This document shows, piece after piece, positions 7,947-16,293 of a stretch of 64,000 bases of DNA; positions within the stretch are counted from its first letter, which is position 1, and each line of letters opens with the position of its first letter. A program made the position numbers and the translations under genes. This DNA comes from Nocardiopsis gilva YIM 90087. GTDB lineage: Bacteria > Actinomycetota > Actinomycetes > Streptosporangiales > Streptosporangiaceae. Where the stretch lies: the NCBI RefSeq assembly GCF_002263495.1, contig NZ_CP022753.1, positions 930,001 through 994,000 of the forward strand. Reading direction: 5' to 3'. The notes under the pieces were generated by a model. It saw nothing but the letters and a program-made list of their open reading frames with translations. It searched no databases and was not told the origin of the DNA.

Positions 7947-8557
7947 GGGAAGAGCCTAGGGCCTGTCCGGCGGATCAATCCGAGTGCGCGACCACCGGAT
8001 CGGTGTCAGCCCCGCCATCTCGAGCGGCGGGAATAGCCGCTACAGCTACACCAACACTGTCCCGCACTGGAGTCCCCTGCTCAGGCAGATCGCGGGGGCG
8101 GTGACGACCACCGATGGTCCGGAAAGTCATCGCCGGACAGGCCCGGCTTTTTTCGGATCACCCTGAGGATGGAGGGGGAGGGTGACCCGATTCAGAAGGG
8201 TCGGATCGGTTGCACGCGTCGTTCTCTTCTGTCGCGGACACCTTCCCTCATGCCCGCGTCGGTGACGATAGACCACCCTCCGACCGGGCGAAAAGGCCTT
8301 CTCATAGTGTTTCGGGGAGCGCCGAAAGAGGCGGCCGGAGGTGTGGCGGAGCGCACATCCGGCGGTCCTGTGCACCCTTCCGGTCGGCGCTGCGGAGGCG
8401 GGCGGTTCTCCGTGACCGCGGTGACGTTCCCGACTCCGCACGGTGTTCCCTGGGTCACCCCCGCCCGCATATCCTGACTGCCGCGCACCTCGATTCAGTG
8501 GAGATCCGCCGATCACCAGGCCGCACGCGGAACTCAGTCAGCGGAACGGAATTCCAG
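7947..8557. other. 611-base intergenic region between divergent mshD and ArsR-type regulator
   Basis: No convincing gene is seen. The open frame from 8210 continues into the regulator but lacks family similarity upstream of 8558. The only structure is an attenuator-like pair of hairpins at 8118-8153, described separately. Confidence 0.5.
8118..8153 (+). promoter_or_regulatory. Attenuator-like alternative hairpins ending in T6
   Basis: GTCCGG (8118-8123) can pair with CCGGAC (8133-8138), while GCCGG (8132-8136) can pair with CCGGC (8143-8147) directly before six T residues (8148-8153). The two pairings exclude each other, the layout of a transcription attenuator. Both stems are short, so this could also be a chance weak terminator. 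Confidence 0.35.
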
Positions 8558-9547
8558 ATGCTGCGTGTCCACTTCTCCTCCCGAGACTGGGAGCGACTCC
8601 GTATCGTCTCCCGGCCCGAGCCCATGTGGGAGCTCGTTCTCAGCCTGTACATGCTCGCCGAGGCGTCCGACGAACTCGTCTTCGGACAGTGGCGGCACCG
8701 GGTGCTCTCGCGGTTGTCCCCCGACAGCAGGATGCTGCTCGACCTCGTCCCCGCCCAGGGGTACTCGCCGGACTTCCTCAGCCCCGTCGTCGGGGGAAGC
8801 GAACCGTCGGACGGCATCGAGGCGGTACTGGACACTCCCCGCCGGCGCATCGGGGAAGAACTCGATCTGCGCTACGGCCCGGGGGACCGCCCCGCGTGGA
8901 CCCAGGGCCTGGTGAGCAAGGAGAGCACCGCGGTGCGCGCGCTGGGGCGGGCGCTGTCCGGCTACTTCGACGTCGCGCTGCGACCGTACTGGAGCTACAT
9001 CACGCGGGTCGCCCAGCGCAGCGCGAAGGCCGTCGGCGAGGGCGGGCTGGGGGCGCTGGGCCCGATCGCGCCGATAGCGGCGCCGACGTCGGTCCGTCGC
9101 CGTCCCGTCACCACGGTGGAACTCGACTACGGAGTGGAGCAGGACCAGGATCTGCACCTGCGCGGGCGCGGCCTGCTGCTGATCCCCGCCTTCTTCTGCG
9201 CGACGCACCCGGTGACCTTCTACGACTCCTCGCTGCCGCCCGTGCTGCTGTACCCGGTGGGCCATCCACCGGTGTCGTTCCTGGCCAAGGCGTACGAGGG
9301 CAACGCGCCAGGCGGCGACGTGCTGGGGCGCCTGCTCGGCCGCACCCGCGCGTCGGTGCTGCGGACGCTCAGCACCGACCACACGACCGGTGAGCTCGCG
9401 CGCCGCCTCGACATTTCGATGGCCTCGGCGAGCGAGCACGCCTCGCTCCTGCGCGCCGCCGGGCTCGTCGCGAGCGAACGCCAGGGCAACACCGTGCGGC
9501 ACTCCCTCACCCCGCTCGGGATGGAGCTGCTGTACCCCGCCCAGTGA
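8558..9547 (+). CDS. ArsR-like winged-helix transcriptional regulator (DUF5937 type)
   Basis: A 329-residue cytoplasmic DNA-binding protein. The start MLRVHFSSRDWERLRI is the usual beginning of a large actinomycete family in which a conserved N-terminal region (MLRIHF...DPLWE-type) precedes a C-terminal winged helix. Here the helix-turn-helix is near residues 280-320 (TTGELARRLDISMASASEHASLLRAAGLV). The frame is open upstream to 8210, but only the ATG at 8558 fits the family start. The regulated genes are unknown; nothing adjacent is an obvious target. It is divergent from mshD across a long gap. Confidence 0.82.
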   Translation: MLRVHFSSRDWERLRIVSRPEPMWELVLSLYMLAEASDELVFGQWRHRVLSRLSPDSRMLLDLVPAQGYSPDFLSPVVGGSEPSDGIEAVLDTPRRRIGEELDLRYGPGDRPAWTQGLVSKESTAVRALGRALSGYFDVALRPYWSYITRVAQRSAKAVGEGGLGALGPIAPIAAPTSVRRRPVTTVELDYGVEQDQDLHLRGRGLLLIPAFFCATHPVTFYDSSLPPVLLYPVGHPPVSFLAKAYEGNAPGGDVLGRLLGRTRASVLRTLSTDHTTGELARRLDISMASASEHASLLRAAGLVASERQGNTVRHSLTPLGMELLYPAQ

Positions 9548-9586
9548 CGTTTCGCCACCGAAGCCCCAGTCCCTCCGTGGATCTCG

Positions 9587-10744
9587 TCAGCCCTTGCGGC
9601 GGCGGCCCATGTAGCCGGTTCCCGTGCGCACCCGGCGGAAGGGGCTCAGCGGGACGGAGAGGAAGAGCAGGAGCAGCAGGAACGCGAACATCACCAGCGG
9701 CGTGATGGACGACGACACGTCGGTGTCGCCCGCGGCGACGGTGGTGCTGTCCTTTTCGTCCTCGCCCGGCTCCACCGTGGGCAGGTCCGCCAGGTCCTCA
9801 GAGGAGCTGGGCGTGTCCAGCTCGGGAATGTCGGCGGGCCCGGTGGGCAGCGACGGGCGGCCGTCCGCCGCGTCGGACCCGGAGTCGGGGGAGCGCGTGG
9901 TCACCGGGCTGTGCGGCGGTGCCGGCCGCGGAGCGGACGTGTTCTGCCGCGGGGAGCGGGTGGCGGGCTCCTTCGTCGACGGCTTCTCGGTGGAGGGCGA
10001 CGACGGCTTCTTCTTCGGCGGCGTCTTCTCCGGGGGCGTCGTTTTCGGCGGCGTCGCCTCGGGCGAGCCGCTCTTGTCCGGTGGGTCCGAAGGGTCGCCG
10101 GTTTCCGGTGGGTCGGAGGGGTCCTCGGTCGCGGGCGGCTCCGAGGGGTCTTCGGTCTCCGGCGGCGCCGTCGGGTCCTCGGTCTCCGGTGGGTCACTCT
10201 CGTCCGGCGGGTCGGTCTCGTCCGGGGGCGACGGCTCTTCGGTTTCCGGCGGGTCGGGCTCCTCCTCGGCGACGACCTCCACCTCCACCGGAGCGGACGC
10301 GGCGGTGTCGCGCGGCACCTCGTCGACCAGAGCGCAGTCGATGCCCTTGTTGGTGGCGACGTAGTCGACCATGGCCGTGACCGTCACCGACTCCGTTGGC
10401 GTGCCGGTGACCTTGGCGGTGGCGGGAGCGGTCCGCGCCTCGTGGTCACCGATGCCGAAGTCGTTGTCGACACGCTGGTCGTAGAGGCAGAACTGGATGT
10501 TGGGGCGGTCGGGGGAGGGTTCGACCTTCAGGTCCAGCGTCGCGGTGTCGCCGGTCTCGATGGTCAGGCGTTCGGGAGCCAGCGAGATCATCGGGCGGAG
10601 CTCGGTGTGGAGCGCCAGGGTGTCGGCCGAGGCGGACGGAACGAGCGCGACCAGCGTCGAGCCGATGAACACCGTGCCGAGCGGGAGTGCTGCGACGACG
10701 CGCAGTGACGCCCGGCGGGTTCTGCCGTCCTTACCGCTCAGCAT
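9587..10744 (-). CDS. Secreted, C-terminally membrane-anchored Pro/Glu/Ser-rich surface protein
   Basis: A 385-residue protein of unknown function. The ATG at 10744 is chosen because GGAGGAG lies eight bases upstream; longer in-frame starts exist. It has a twin-basic signal peptide (about 1-40, cleavage near SASA-DT), then a ~100-residue beta-type extracellular domain with two Cys, then about 190 residues of low complexity built on PPETEDPS/DPPD repeats and Lys/Pro blocks. A membrane segment (about 350-370) and a basic tail close it. This is a wall-spanning stalk architecture: a small domain held outside the membrane by a long flexible linker. It lacks an LPXTG signal. It converges with the ArsR-type gene, 39 bases away. 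Confidence 0.75.
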   Translation of the reverse strand: MLSGKDGRTRRASLRVVAALPLGTVFIGSTLVALVPSASADTLALHTELRPMISLAPERLTIETGDTATLDLKVEPSPDRPNIQFCLYDQRVDNDFGIGDHEARTAPATAKVTGTPTESVTVTAMVDYVATNKGIDCALVDEVPRDTAASAPVEVEVVAEEEPDPPETEEPSPPDETDPPDESDPPETEDPTAPPETEDPSEPPATEDPSDPPETGDPSDPPDKSGSPEATPPKTTPPEKTPPKKKPSSPSTEKPSTKEPATRSPRQNTSAPRPAPPHSPVTTRSPDSGSDAADGRPSLPTGPADIPELDTPSSSEDLADLPTVEPGEDEKDSTTVAAGDTDVSSSITPLVMFAFLLLLLFLSVPLSPFRRVRTGTGYMGRRRKG

Positions 10745-10965
10745 GGGCCGCTCTCCTCCGCCATGACTCATCGGGCTGCTGCGGGCACACCGCAATTGCG
10801 GTCACCGCGGACGCACACTGCCGTCTTTTCCGGCCGTCCCAGCATCCTAGGGGGTCCTCCGCTTTATCACGAGACCCCGAAGTCGGAGTGCACAAGAAGT
10901 AACCCGGCGGATGCTGGGGATTCAGATCGATCCGGTTGATCCCGTCAGTCCGGCGGGTCTACGGG

Positions 10966-11751
10966 TCACTGGCGCGCCGAAGCCGACCGCTGATCGGACC
11001 CGCCGCCCGCGGCCTCCTCACCCTCCGACGCCGAAGACGGTTCCTTGGCCCCCGACTTCGCCGTGGTGTCGGGAACGAACCGGTACCCGACGTTGCGCAC
11101 GGTGCCGATGAGTGATTCGTACTCGCTGCCCAGTTTCGCCCGAAGTCGTCGCACATGCACGTCAATCGTGCGCGTGCCGCCGAAATAGTCGTATCCCCAC
11201 ACTTCCTGCAGCAGCTGGGCGCGGCTGAACACCCGCCCCGGGTGCTGGGCGAGGAACTTCAGCAGCTCGAACTCCTTGAACGTGAGATCGAGAATGCGTC
11301 CGCGCAGCCGCGCGATGTAGGTGGCCTCGTCGATGACCAGGTCGCCGCGGCGGATCTCGTCGGGGTCATCGGTTCCGGCGTCGGCCTGGCCGACCGCCAG
11401 CCGCAGCCGCGCCTCGACCTCGGCCGGACCCGCCGTCGTGAGGAGGAAGTCGTCGACCTGCCAGTCGGAGGTGAGCGCGGCGACGCCGCCCTCGGTGAGA
11501 ATGGTGATCAGAGGACAGTCCAGGCCGGTGGTGTCGAGCAGCCGGCAGAAATTGCGGGCCGCCACGAGATCGGTGCGAGCATCCACCAGAATGGCGTCTA
11601 CCGGGGGACTCGCGGCGCGATCGCCGCCCGACACCAGGAGGGCACCCGCCTCGGCCGGTGCGACGCGCACCGAGTGCAGGAGCAGGCCCAGGGCCGGCAG
11701 CACGTGATCCGACGGTTCATTGGAGTTCGTCAGTAGCAGCAGGTGGCTCAT
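10966..11751 (-). CDS. glnR: Nitrogen response regulator GlnR
   Basis: A 261-residue OmpR-family orphan response regulator. In actinomycetes GlnR activates or represses nitrogen assimilation genes without a cognate kinase. The N-terminus MSHLLLLTN and the body ([28 protein letters not shown] with Asp57, [14 protein letters not shown]) closely follow the GlnR pattern. The DNA-binding half contains [20 protein letters not shown] and [18 protein letters not shown] start three codons upstream (11760) is possible. The acidic/Ser tail after ~235 is longer than usual. It is divergent from moaD with a 114-base promoter region. Confidence 0.93.
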   Translation of the reverse strand: MSHLLLLTNSNEPSDHVLPALGLLLHSVRVAPAEAGALLVSGGDRAASPPVDAILVDARTDLVAARNFCRLLDTTGLDCPLITILTEGGVAALTSDWQVDDFLLTTAGPAEVEARLRLAVGQADAGTDDPDEIRRGDLVIDEATYIARLRGRILDLTFKEFELLKFLAQHPGRVFSRAQLLQEVWGYDYFGGTRTIDVHVRRLRAKLGSEYESLIGTVRNVGYRFVPDTTAKSGAKEPSSASEGEEAAGGGSDQRSASARQ

Positions 11752-11865
11752 GCGTCCCATCCCGTGGCCCCGCGCGAGGCGGGTGATCGAAGGCGCCGTT
11801 GCCCCCGGTGAAGAATAGATCTCGACTGATGAATCGCCTCCGAGACCTTCAAGGATAATCAATCG

Positions 11866-12126
11866 ATGGTGAGCGGAATCATCCGGTACTGGGCGGCGGC
11901 CAAAGAGGCCGCCGGAACCGGCGAAGAGAGATACCACGCCGACACGCTGGCGGAGGCGCTGGAGGCGGTGCGTGCCGGACACTCCGGCGACGACCGGCTG
12001 CTCCGGGTCCTGGAGCGCTCGTCCTTCCTGGTGGACGAGAGGCCCGTGGGCACGCGGGAGCACTCCTCGGTGAAGCTGACCGAGGGCGGGGTGATCGAGG
12101 TGCTCCCGCCCTTCGCGGGAGGATGA
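11866..12126 (+). CDS. MoaD/ThiS-family sulfur-carrier protein
   Basis: An 86-residue ubiquitin-fold protein ending in Gly-Gly (PPFAGG), the residues that are thiocarboxylated to donate sulfur. The start [17 protein letters not shown] matches the small MoaD subunit of molybdopterin synthase in actinobacteria. No MoaE or MoaB gene is nearby, so the pathway (molybdopterin or another sulfur transfer) is not settled. It is divergent from glnR and upstream of the glutaredoxin gene. Confidence 0.85.
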   Translation: MVSGIIRYWAAAKEAAGTGEERYHADTLAEALEAVRAGHSGDDRLLRVLERSSFLVDERPVGTREHSSVKLTEGGVIEVLPPFAGG

Positions 12127-12221
12127 GGGGCCGGGGCCGCACGCAATATCGGCACCATCGGCAACACACGAGCGCACGGGGACCCCACGCGACAGCGCTC
12201 GACGCAAACGTGAGGACGCGG

Positions 12222-12491
12222 ATGAACAGCGGGACGGACGGGGCACACGGTGCCGCCCACACGATCACGATGCTCGGCAAGGCGGGCTGCCACCTGTGCG
12301 ACGAGGCGCTGGAGGTGATCCAGCGGGTCGCCGCCGACCTCGGCGCGGCCTACGAGGTACGCGACCTCACCACCGCGCCGCAGGAGGAGAAGGACGAGTA
12401 CTGGGACAAGATCCCGGTCACGTTCGTCGACGGCGCCCAGCACGACTTCTGGCGGGTGAGCGAGAAGCGCCTGCGCGCCGCTCTGTCATGA
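12222..12491 (+). CDS. Glutaredoxin-family thiol protein
   Basis: An 89-residue thioredoxin-fold protein with a CHLC redox motif ([12 protein letters not shown]) near residue 25 and the cis-Pro region KIPVTFVDG. The ATG at 12222 is chosen over upstream in-frame starts because homologs begin shortly before the ITML strand; AGGACGCGG precedes it. It lies upstream of rex, the usual place for this small redoxin in actinomycetes. It may buffer mycothiol-linked disulfides, which is inference. Confidence 0.86.
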   Translation: MNSGTDGAHGAAHTITMLGKAGCHLCDEALEVIQRVAADLGAAYEVRDLTTAPQEEKDEYWDKIPVTFVDGAQHDFWRVSEKRLRAALS

Positions 12492-12631
12492 GCCGTCCCG
12501 GCGGGCTCCCCGACCCCGGCCGCACCACCCTGCCGCCGCTCCGCGTCGCGCGGCCCGGAAGCGCCACAGGTACGGGGTTTCCGCGTTCGCGCATGTGGCC
12601 CGGGAGGTCCGCGCGTTACGCCGACCCTACT

Positions 12632-12649
12632 TTGTGCCTACTTTCACAA
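12632..12649 (+). promoter_or_regulatory. Rex operator (ROP)
   Basis: TTGTG-CCTACTTT-CACAA is an 18-base site matching the TTGTGnnnnnnnnCACAA consensus bound by the NADH-sensing repressor Rex. It is 132 bases before the presumed rex GTG at 12781, so rex, and probably hemA behind it, should be autoregulated and derepressed when NADH/NAD+ rises. Confidence 0.9.
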
Positions 12650-12844
12650 GGGCGTAATCTTAGGTTCAAAATCCATTCCGGCCGGGATCTTGACGAGTGC
12701 GTCGCGCTCGTAAGGAGCAACGGACCTGTGTCGGCCCGCACCTTGCCACTTCGTCGATCGAAGCCCTGGAGCACACGCCCGTGACCCCTCCTACGCCACG
12801 TCCCGGAGAGGGGAATCCCGGAGGCGACAGTCGCTCGACTGCCG

Positions 12845-13474
12845 GTGTATCTGCGCGCCCTGCAGGCGCTGAACGCCAGTGGGACGCCGACGGTCTCCTC
12901 CGAGGGCCTTGCTACCGCGGCGGGGGTGAACTCGGCGAAGCTCCGTAAGGACCTGTCGTATCTGGGGTCCTATGGAACGCGCGGGGTCGGGTATGACGTC
13001 GACTACCTCATCTACCAGATCTCGCGTGAGCTTGGTCTCACAAAAGACTGGACGGTGGCGATCGTCGGAATAGGCAACCTCGGGCGCGCGCTGGCCAATT
13101 ATGGGGGGTTCGGCACCCGCGGGTTCCGAATCGCGGCACTGCTCGACGCCGATACAGCGGTCGTCGGCCGGGAAGTGGCCGGTCTCTCGGTGCGTCACAT
13201 CGACACGCTGGAAGAGACCGTCAAGATGGAAAAGGTGTCCATAGGAGTCATCGCGACTCCGGCGGCGGCCGCACAGGGCGTGTGCGACCGTTTCGTCGAG
13301 GCCGGTGTCACCAGTGTGCTCAATTTCGCACCGGTGGTGCTCAATGTGCCTCCCGGCGTCGATGTGCGTAAGGTCGATATGTCCATCGAACTGCAGATCC
13401 TCGCCTTCCACGAGCAGCGGAAGAACGGCGGCCACGGGCGACCGGAGTGGATCGAAGCCGCGGAAAGCCTGTGA
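12845..13474 (+). CDS. rex: Redox-sensing transcriptional repressor Rex (5' end disrupted or misframed)
   Basis: The open frame gives 209 residues: the rest of a winged-helix DNA-binding domain (SSEGLATAAGVNSAKLRKDLSYLGSYGTRGVGYDV) then a Rossmann domain with GIGNLGRA binding NADH/NAD+, and the domain-swap helix LQILAFHEQRK. The GTG at 12845 is not a credible start, because the conserved Rex residues RGIPEATVARLP are encoded in the same frame just upstream (12809-12844). That frame has no ATG/GTG/TTG before a TGA at 12782. A GTG at 12781 with GGAG nine bases upstream is in another frame. A one-base shift within 12781-12808 would restore a normal protein. The gene lies before hemA. Confidence 0.88.
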   Translation: MYLRALQALNASGTPTVSSEGLATAAGVNSAKLRKDLSYLGSYGTRGVGYDVDYLIYQISRELGLTKDWTVAIVGIGNLGRALANYGGFGTRGFRIAALLDADTAVVGREVAGLSVRHIDTLEETVKMEKVSIGVIATPAAAAQGVCDRFVEAGVTSVLNFAPVVLNVPPGVDVRKVDMSIELQILAFHEQRKNGGHGRPEWIEAAESL

Positions 13475-13547
13475 CGACGGGCGCGGCAGCGGCAGCGGAA
13501 TGGACCGAGGTACGGAGCGTGGCGGTAATCCCCGCATTGGAGTGCAG

Positions 13548-15041
13548 ATGAGTGTCCTCGCCGTTGGGCTGAGTCACCGGGGCTCACCGGTGGCGCTGCT
13601 GGAGCGCGCCGCTCTGGACGGCCAGACCCGGCTCAAGGTCATGGCGGAGATGGCCAATGCCGCGGCCGTCAACGAGGTGATGATGGTCTCCACGTGCAAC
13701 CGCACGGAGATCTACGCCGATGTCGAGAAGTTCCACCCCGGCGTCGCCGCCATCACCGAGTTCCTCTCCTGGCACACCGGTATCTCGCTGGCCGAACTCA
13801 CCCAGCACTGCTACGTGCACTACGAGGAACGCGCCGTCCAGCACCTGTTCTCCGTGACCTGCGGGCTCGACTCCATGGTCGTCGGCGAGGGACAGATCCT
13901 CGGCCAGGTCCGCAACGCCATCAAGGACGCCCAGCACACCGGCACCATCGGCCGCGTGCTCAACGACCTCGGCCAGCGGGCGCTGCGCGTGGGCAAGCGC
14001 GCCCACACCGAGACCCACCTCGACCACGCCGGTGCCGACATGGTCGGCCTCGGCCTCATGGTCGCCGGACGCCACTTCGGCCCCTTCGGCTCCGCCCGGA
14101 TCGACACGATCGCCTCCTGCGGCGCCGACGCCCCCGCCCGCTGCCCCATGGGCGGCGACGAGGCGCTGGCCGAGCCGACCGCCGACGTCGCTGCCGCCGT
14201 CCCGCAGCCGCAGGTCCTCACCGGGGCGCGAGTCCTGGTGCTGGGCGCCGGGTCGATGAGCGCGCTGTCCGCCAACACCGTCGCCCGCCAGGGTGCGAGC
14301 ACGGTCATCGTCGCCAACCGCACCCACGAGCGTGCCGCCCGGCTGGCCGAGTGCCTCACCGAGGCCTACGAGCCCATCCAGAGCCGCGCCGTCCCGTTCG
14401 AGGACGCCGCCGACATCCTTCCCGAGGTCGACCTGGTGATCTCCTGTACCGGCGCCCAGGGCCTGGTGCTGACGCGCGCGGACGTCGCGTCGGCCATGGA
14501 GAAGAAGTCCTGCAGACGGCCGCTGGTCTTCCTGGACCTCGCCCTTCCCCGTGACATCGACGACTCGGTGCGCGAGATCCCCGGCGTCCACCTGGTCGAC
14601 ATCGAAGACCTCCGCCGGGCCGCCGCCGAAGGCGCCGACGACGTCTCCGGCCGTTCCGGCGCCATCTCCGTGGTCCGCGACATCGTCGAGGAGGAGGTCG
14701 CCGAATACCAGGCGGTGCGCCGCGCCGAGCAGGTCGCTCCGACCGTCGTCGCGCTGCGCAGCAAGGCCCGCCAGGTCGTCGACACCGAGCTCTCCCGCCT
14801 GGAGGGCCGCCTGCCCGACCTGGACGACAAGACCCGCGGCGAGGTCGGCCACGCCCTGCGCCGCGTCGTGGACAAGCTCCTGCACCAGCCCACTGTCCGG
14901 GTCAAGGAACTCGCGGCGGGACCCGACGGCGACTCCTACGAGGCGGCCCTGCGCGAGCTGTTCGACCTTGACCCGACGGCACCCGACGCGGTGAGTGCCG
15001 ACCGCGGTTCCGCACAGAGCACCGCAGGGGAGACGAAGTAG
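13548..15041 (+). CDS. hemA: Glutamyl-tRNA reductase HemA
   Basis: A 497-residue enzyme that reduces Glu-tRNA to glutamate-1-semialdehyde with NADPH, the first step of five-carbon heme synthesis. The catalytic Cys50 lies in STCNRTE. GLDSMVVGEGQILGQVR is the family signature, and the NADPH domain has VLGAGSMSA. The C-terminal dimerisation helices end with QPTVRVKELAA. Between the catalytic and NADPH domains lies an extra ~50-residue Ala/Pro-rich stretch with two Cys (ASCGADAPARC), absent from the E. coli protein. The ATG has GGAG six bases upstream. hemC follows two bases later. Confidence 0.96.
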   Translation: MSVLAVGLSHRGSPVALLERAALDGQTRLKVMAEMANAAAVNEVMMVSTCNRTEIYADVEKFHPGVAAITEFLSWHTGISLAELTQHCYVHYEERAVQHLFSVTCGLDSMVVGEGQILGQVRNAIKDAQHTGTIGRVLNDLGQRALRVGKRAHTETHLDHAGADMVGLGLMVAGRHFGPFGSARIDTIASCGADAPARCPMGGDEALAEPTADVAAAVPQPQVLTGARVLVLGAGSMSALSANTVARQGASTVIVANRTHERAARLAECLTEAYEPIQSRAVPFEDAADILPEVDLVISCTGAQGLVLTRADVASAMEKKSCRRPLVFLDLALPRDIDDSVREIPGVHLVDIEDLRRAAAEGADDVSGRSGAISVVRDIVEEEVAEYQAVRRAEQVAPTVVALRSKARQVVDTELSRLEGRLPDLDDKTRGEVGHALRRVVDKLLHQPTVRVKELAAGPDGDSYEAALRELFDLDPTAPDAVSADRGSAQSTAGETK

Positions 15042-15043
15042 CC

Positions 15044-16048
15044 ATGACCTCCGTGCCCGCCCGGCTCGGCACCCGTCGCAGCACCATGGCCACCACGCAG
15101 TCCCAGCAGGTGGCCGACGCCATCACCGAGCGCACCGGTATCCCCGTCGAACTGGTCCTGATCACCAGCTTCGGCGATGTCACCAAGGCCCAGCTGACCC
15201 AGCTCGGCGGTACCGGTGTCTTCGTCAACGCGCTGCGCGACGAGCTGCTCGCGGGAAATATCGACTTCGCGGTGCACTCCCTGAAGGACCTGCCCACCAC
15301 CCCGGCGGACGGGCTGACGCTCGTCGCCATCACCGGGCGGGACGACCCGCGCGACGCGCTGTGCGCCCGCGACGGCCTGAAGTTCGCCGACCTGCCGCGC
15401 GGCGCCACCATCGGCACCGGCTCGCCGCGGCGCGTCGCCCAGCTCGCGGCGCTCCGCCCCGACCTGAACTTCGTGCCGATCCGCGGCAACGCCGAGACGC
15501 GGCTGGGCAAGGTCGCCTCCGGCGACCTCGACGCCGTCGTGCTGGCCTACGCCGGCCTCGAACGGATCGGTCGCGCCGACGACGTCACCGACATCTTCGA
15601 GCCCTCGCAGATGCTGCCCGCCCCCGGCCAGGGCGCTCTGGCCGTCGAGTGCGACATCTCCCGCGCCGACCGCGACCTGGGCTACCTCACCGCTGTCGAC
15701 CACACGCCGACCCGGATGGCGGTGGCCGCCGAGCGCACGATTCTGGCCGAGCTGGAGGCGGGCTGCGCCGCCCCCGTCGGGGCGTACGCCGAGTATCACG
15801 ACGGCCTGCTGCGGCTGCGCGCCGCCGTCGTGGCCACCGACGGTCGGCAGGCGGTGCATCGCGAGCGCGCCGTCGCGCTGGACGGCCCCGACATCACGGT
15901 CGCGGCGGCCGAACGCCTCGGCCGCAAGCTCGCCCGCGAGATGATCGCGGAGGGGGCCGACCGCATCGTGGCCGCCGCCGCGGGGGAGTCCTCCGGCACG
16001 GAGGCCGAGCCAGAGCAGGGGGAGCACGAGCAGGGGGAGCAAGGGTAG
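15044..16048 (+). CDS. hemC: Porphobilinogen deaminase HemC
   Basis: A 334-residue cytosolic enzyme that polymerises four porphobilinogens into hydroxymethylbilane. LGTRRSTMATTQS, FAVHSLKDLPT, GTGSPRRVAQL and IRGNAETRLGK are standard active-site segments. Cys241 in LEAGCAAPVGAYAE carries the dipyrromethane cofactor. It begins two bases after the hemA stop, so the two are one transcriptional unit. The C-terminus ends in an acidic EQGEHEQGEQG repeat not needed for activity. Length is otherwise normal. Confidence 0.96.
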   Translation: MTSVPARLGTRRSTMATTQSQQVADAITERTGIPVELVLITSFGDVTKAQLTQLGGTGVFVNALRDELLAGNIDFAVHSLKDLPTTPADGLTLVAITGRDDPRDALCARDGLKFADLPRGATIGTGSPRRVAQLAALRPDLNFVPIRGNAETRLGKVASGDLDAVVLAYAGLERIGRADDVTDIFEPSQMLPAPGQGALAVECDISRADRDLGYLTAVDHTPTRMAVAAERTILAELEAGCAAPVGAYAEYHDGLLRLRAAVVATDGRQAVHRERAVALDGPDITVAAAERLGRKLAREMIAEGADRIVAAAAGESSGTEAEPEQGEHEQGEQG

Positions 16049-16293
16049 GCCGCCGCCCTGACGGGGCGCCCCGGCCAGCGCGCCATCGGGGCATCGGGGC
16101 ATCGCGACCCGGGATACCGGGCGGGATCGCGGTGGCGCCGGGACGCCGAGCCGCGGGGAAACGCGGTGGCGGAGAAACCAAGGAGCGAGCGCACATTGAC
16201 TACGCCCCACAGACAACCGCGGGAATTCCTGTGCTCGCGGGCAGGGGTCCGATTCCTCCTCGGGCGTGATGTCCGGGGCATCCTCGGAGGTTC

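Noticed and set aside
8210-8557. N-terminal extension of the ArsR-type regulator
   Set aside because: The open frame is Arg/Ser-rich without family similarity, and the conserved start is at 8558.
12652-12664. GGTTCAAAATCC, resembling a tRNA T-loop
   Set aside because: No matching acceptor or anticodon stems are present around it; no tRNA gene was found anywhere in the window.
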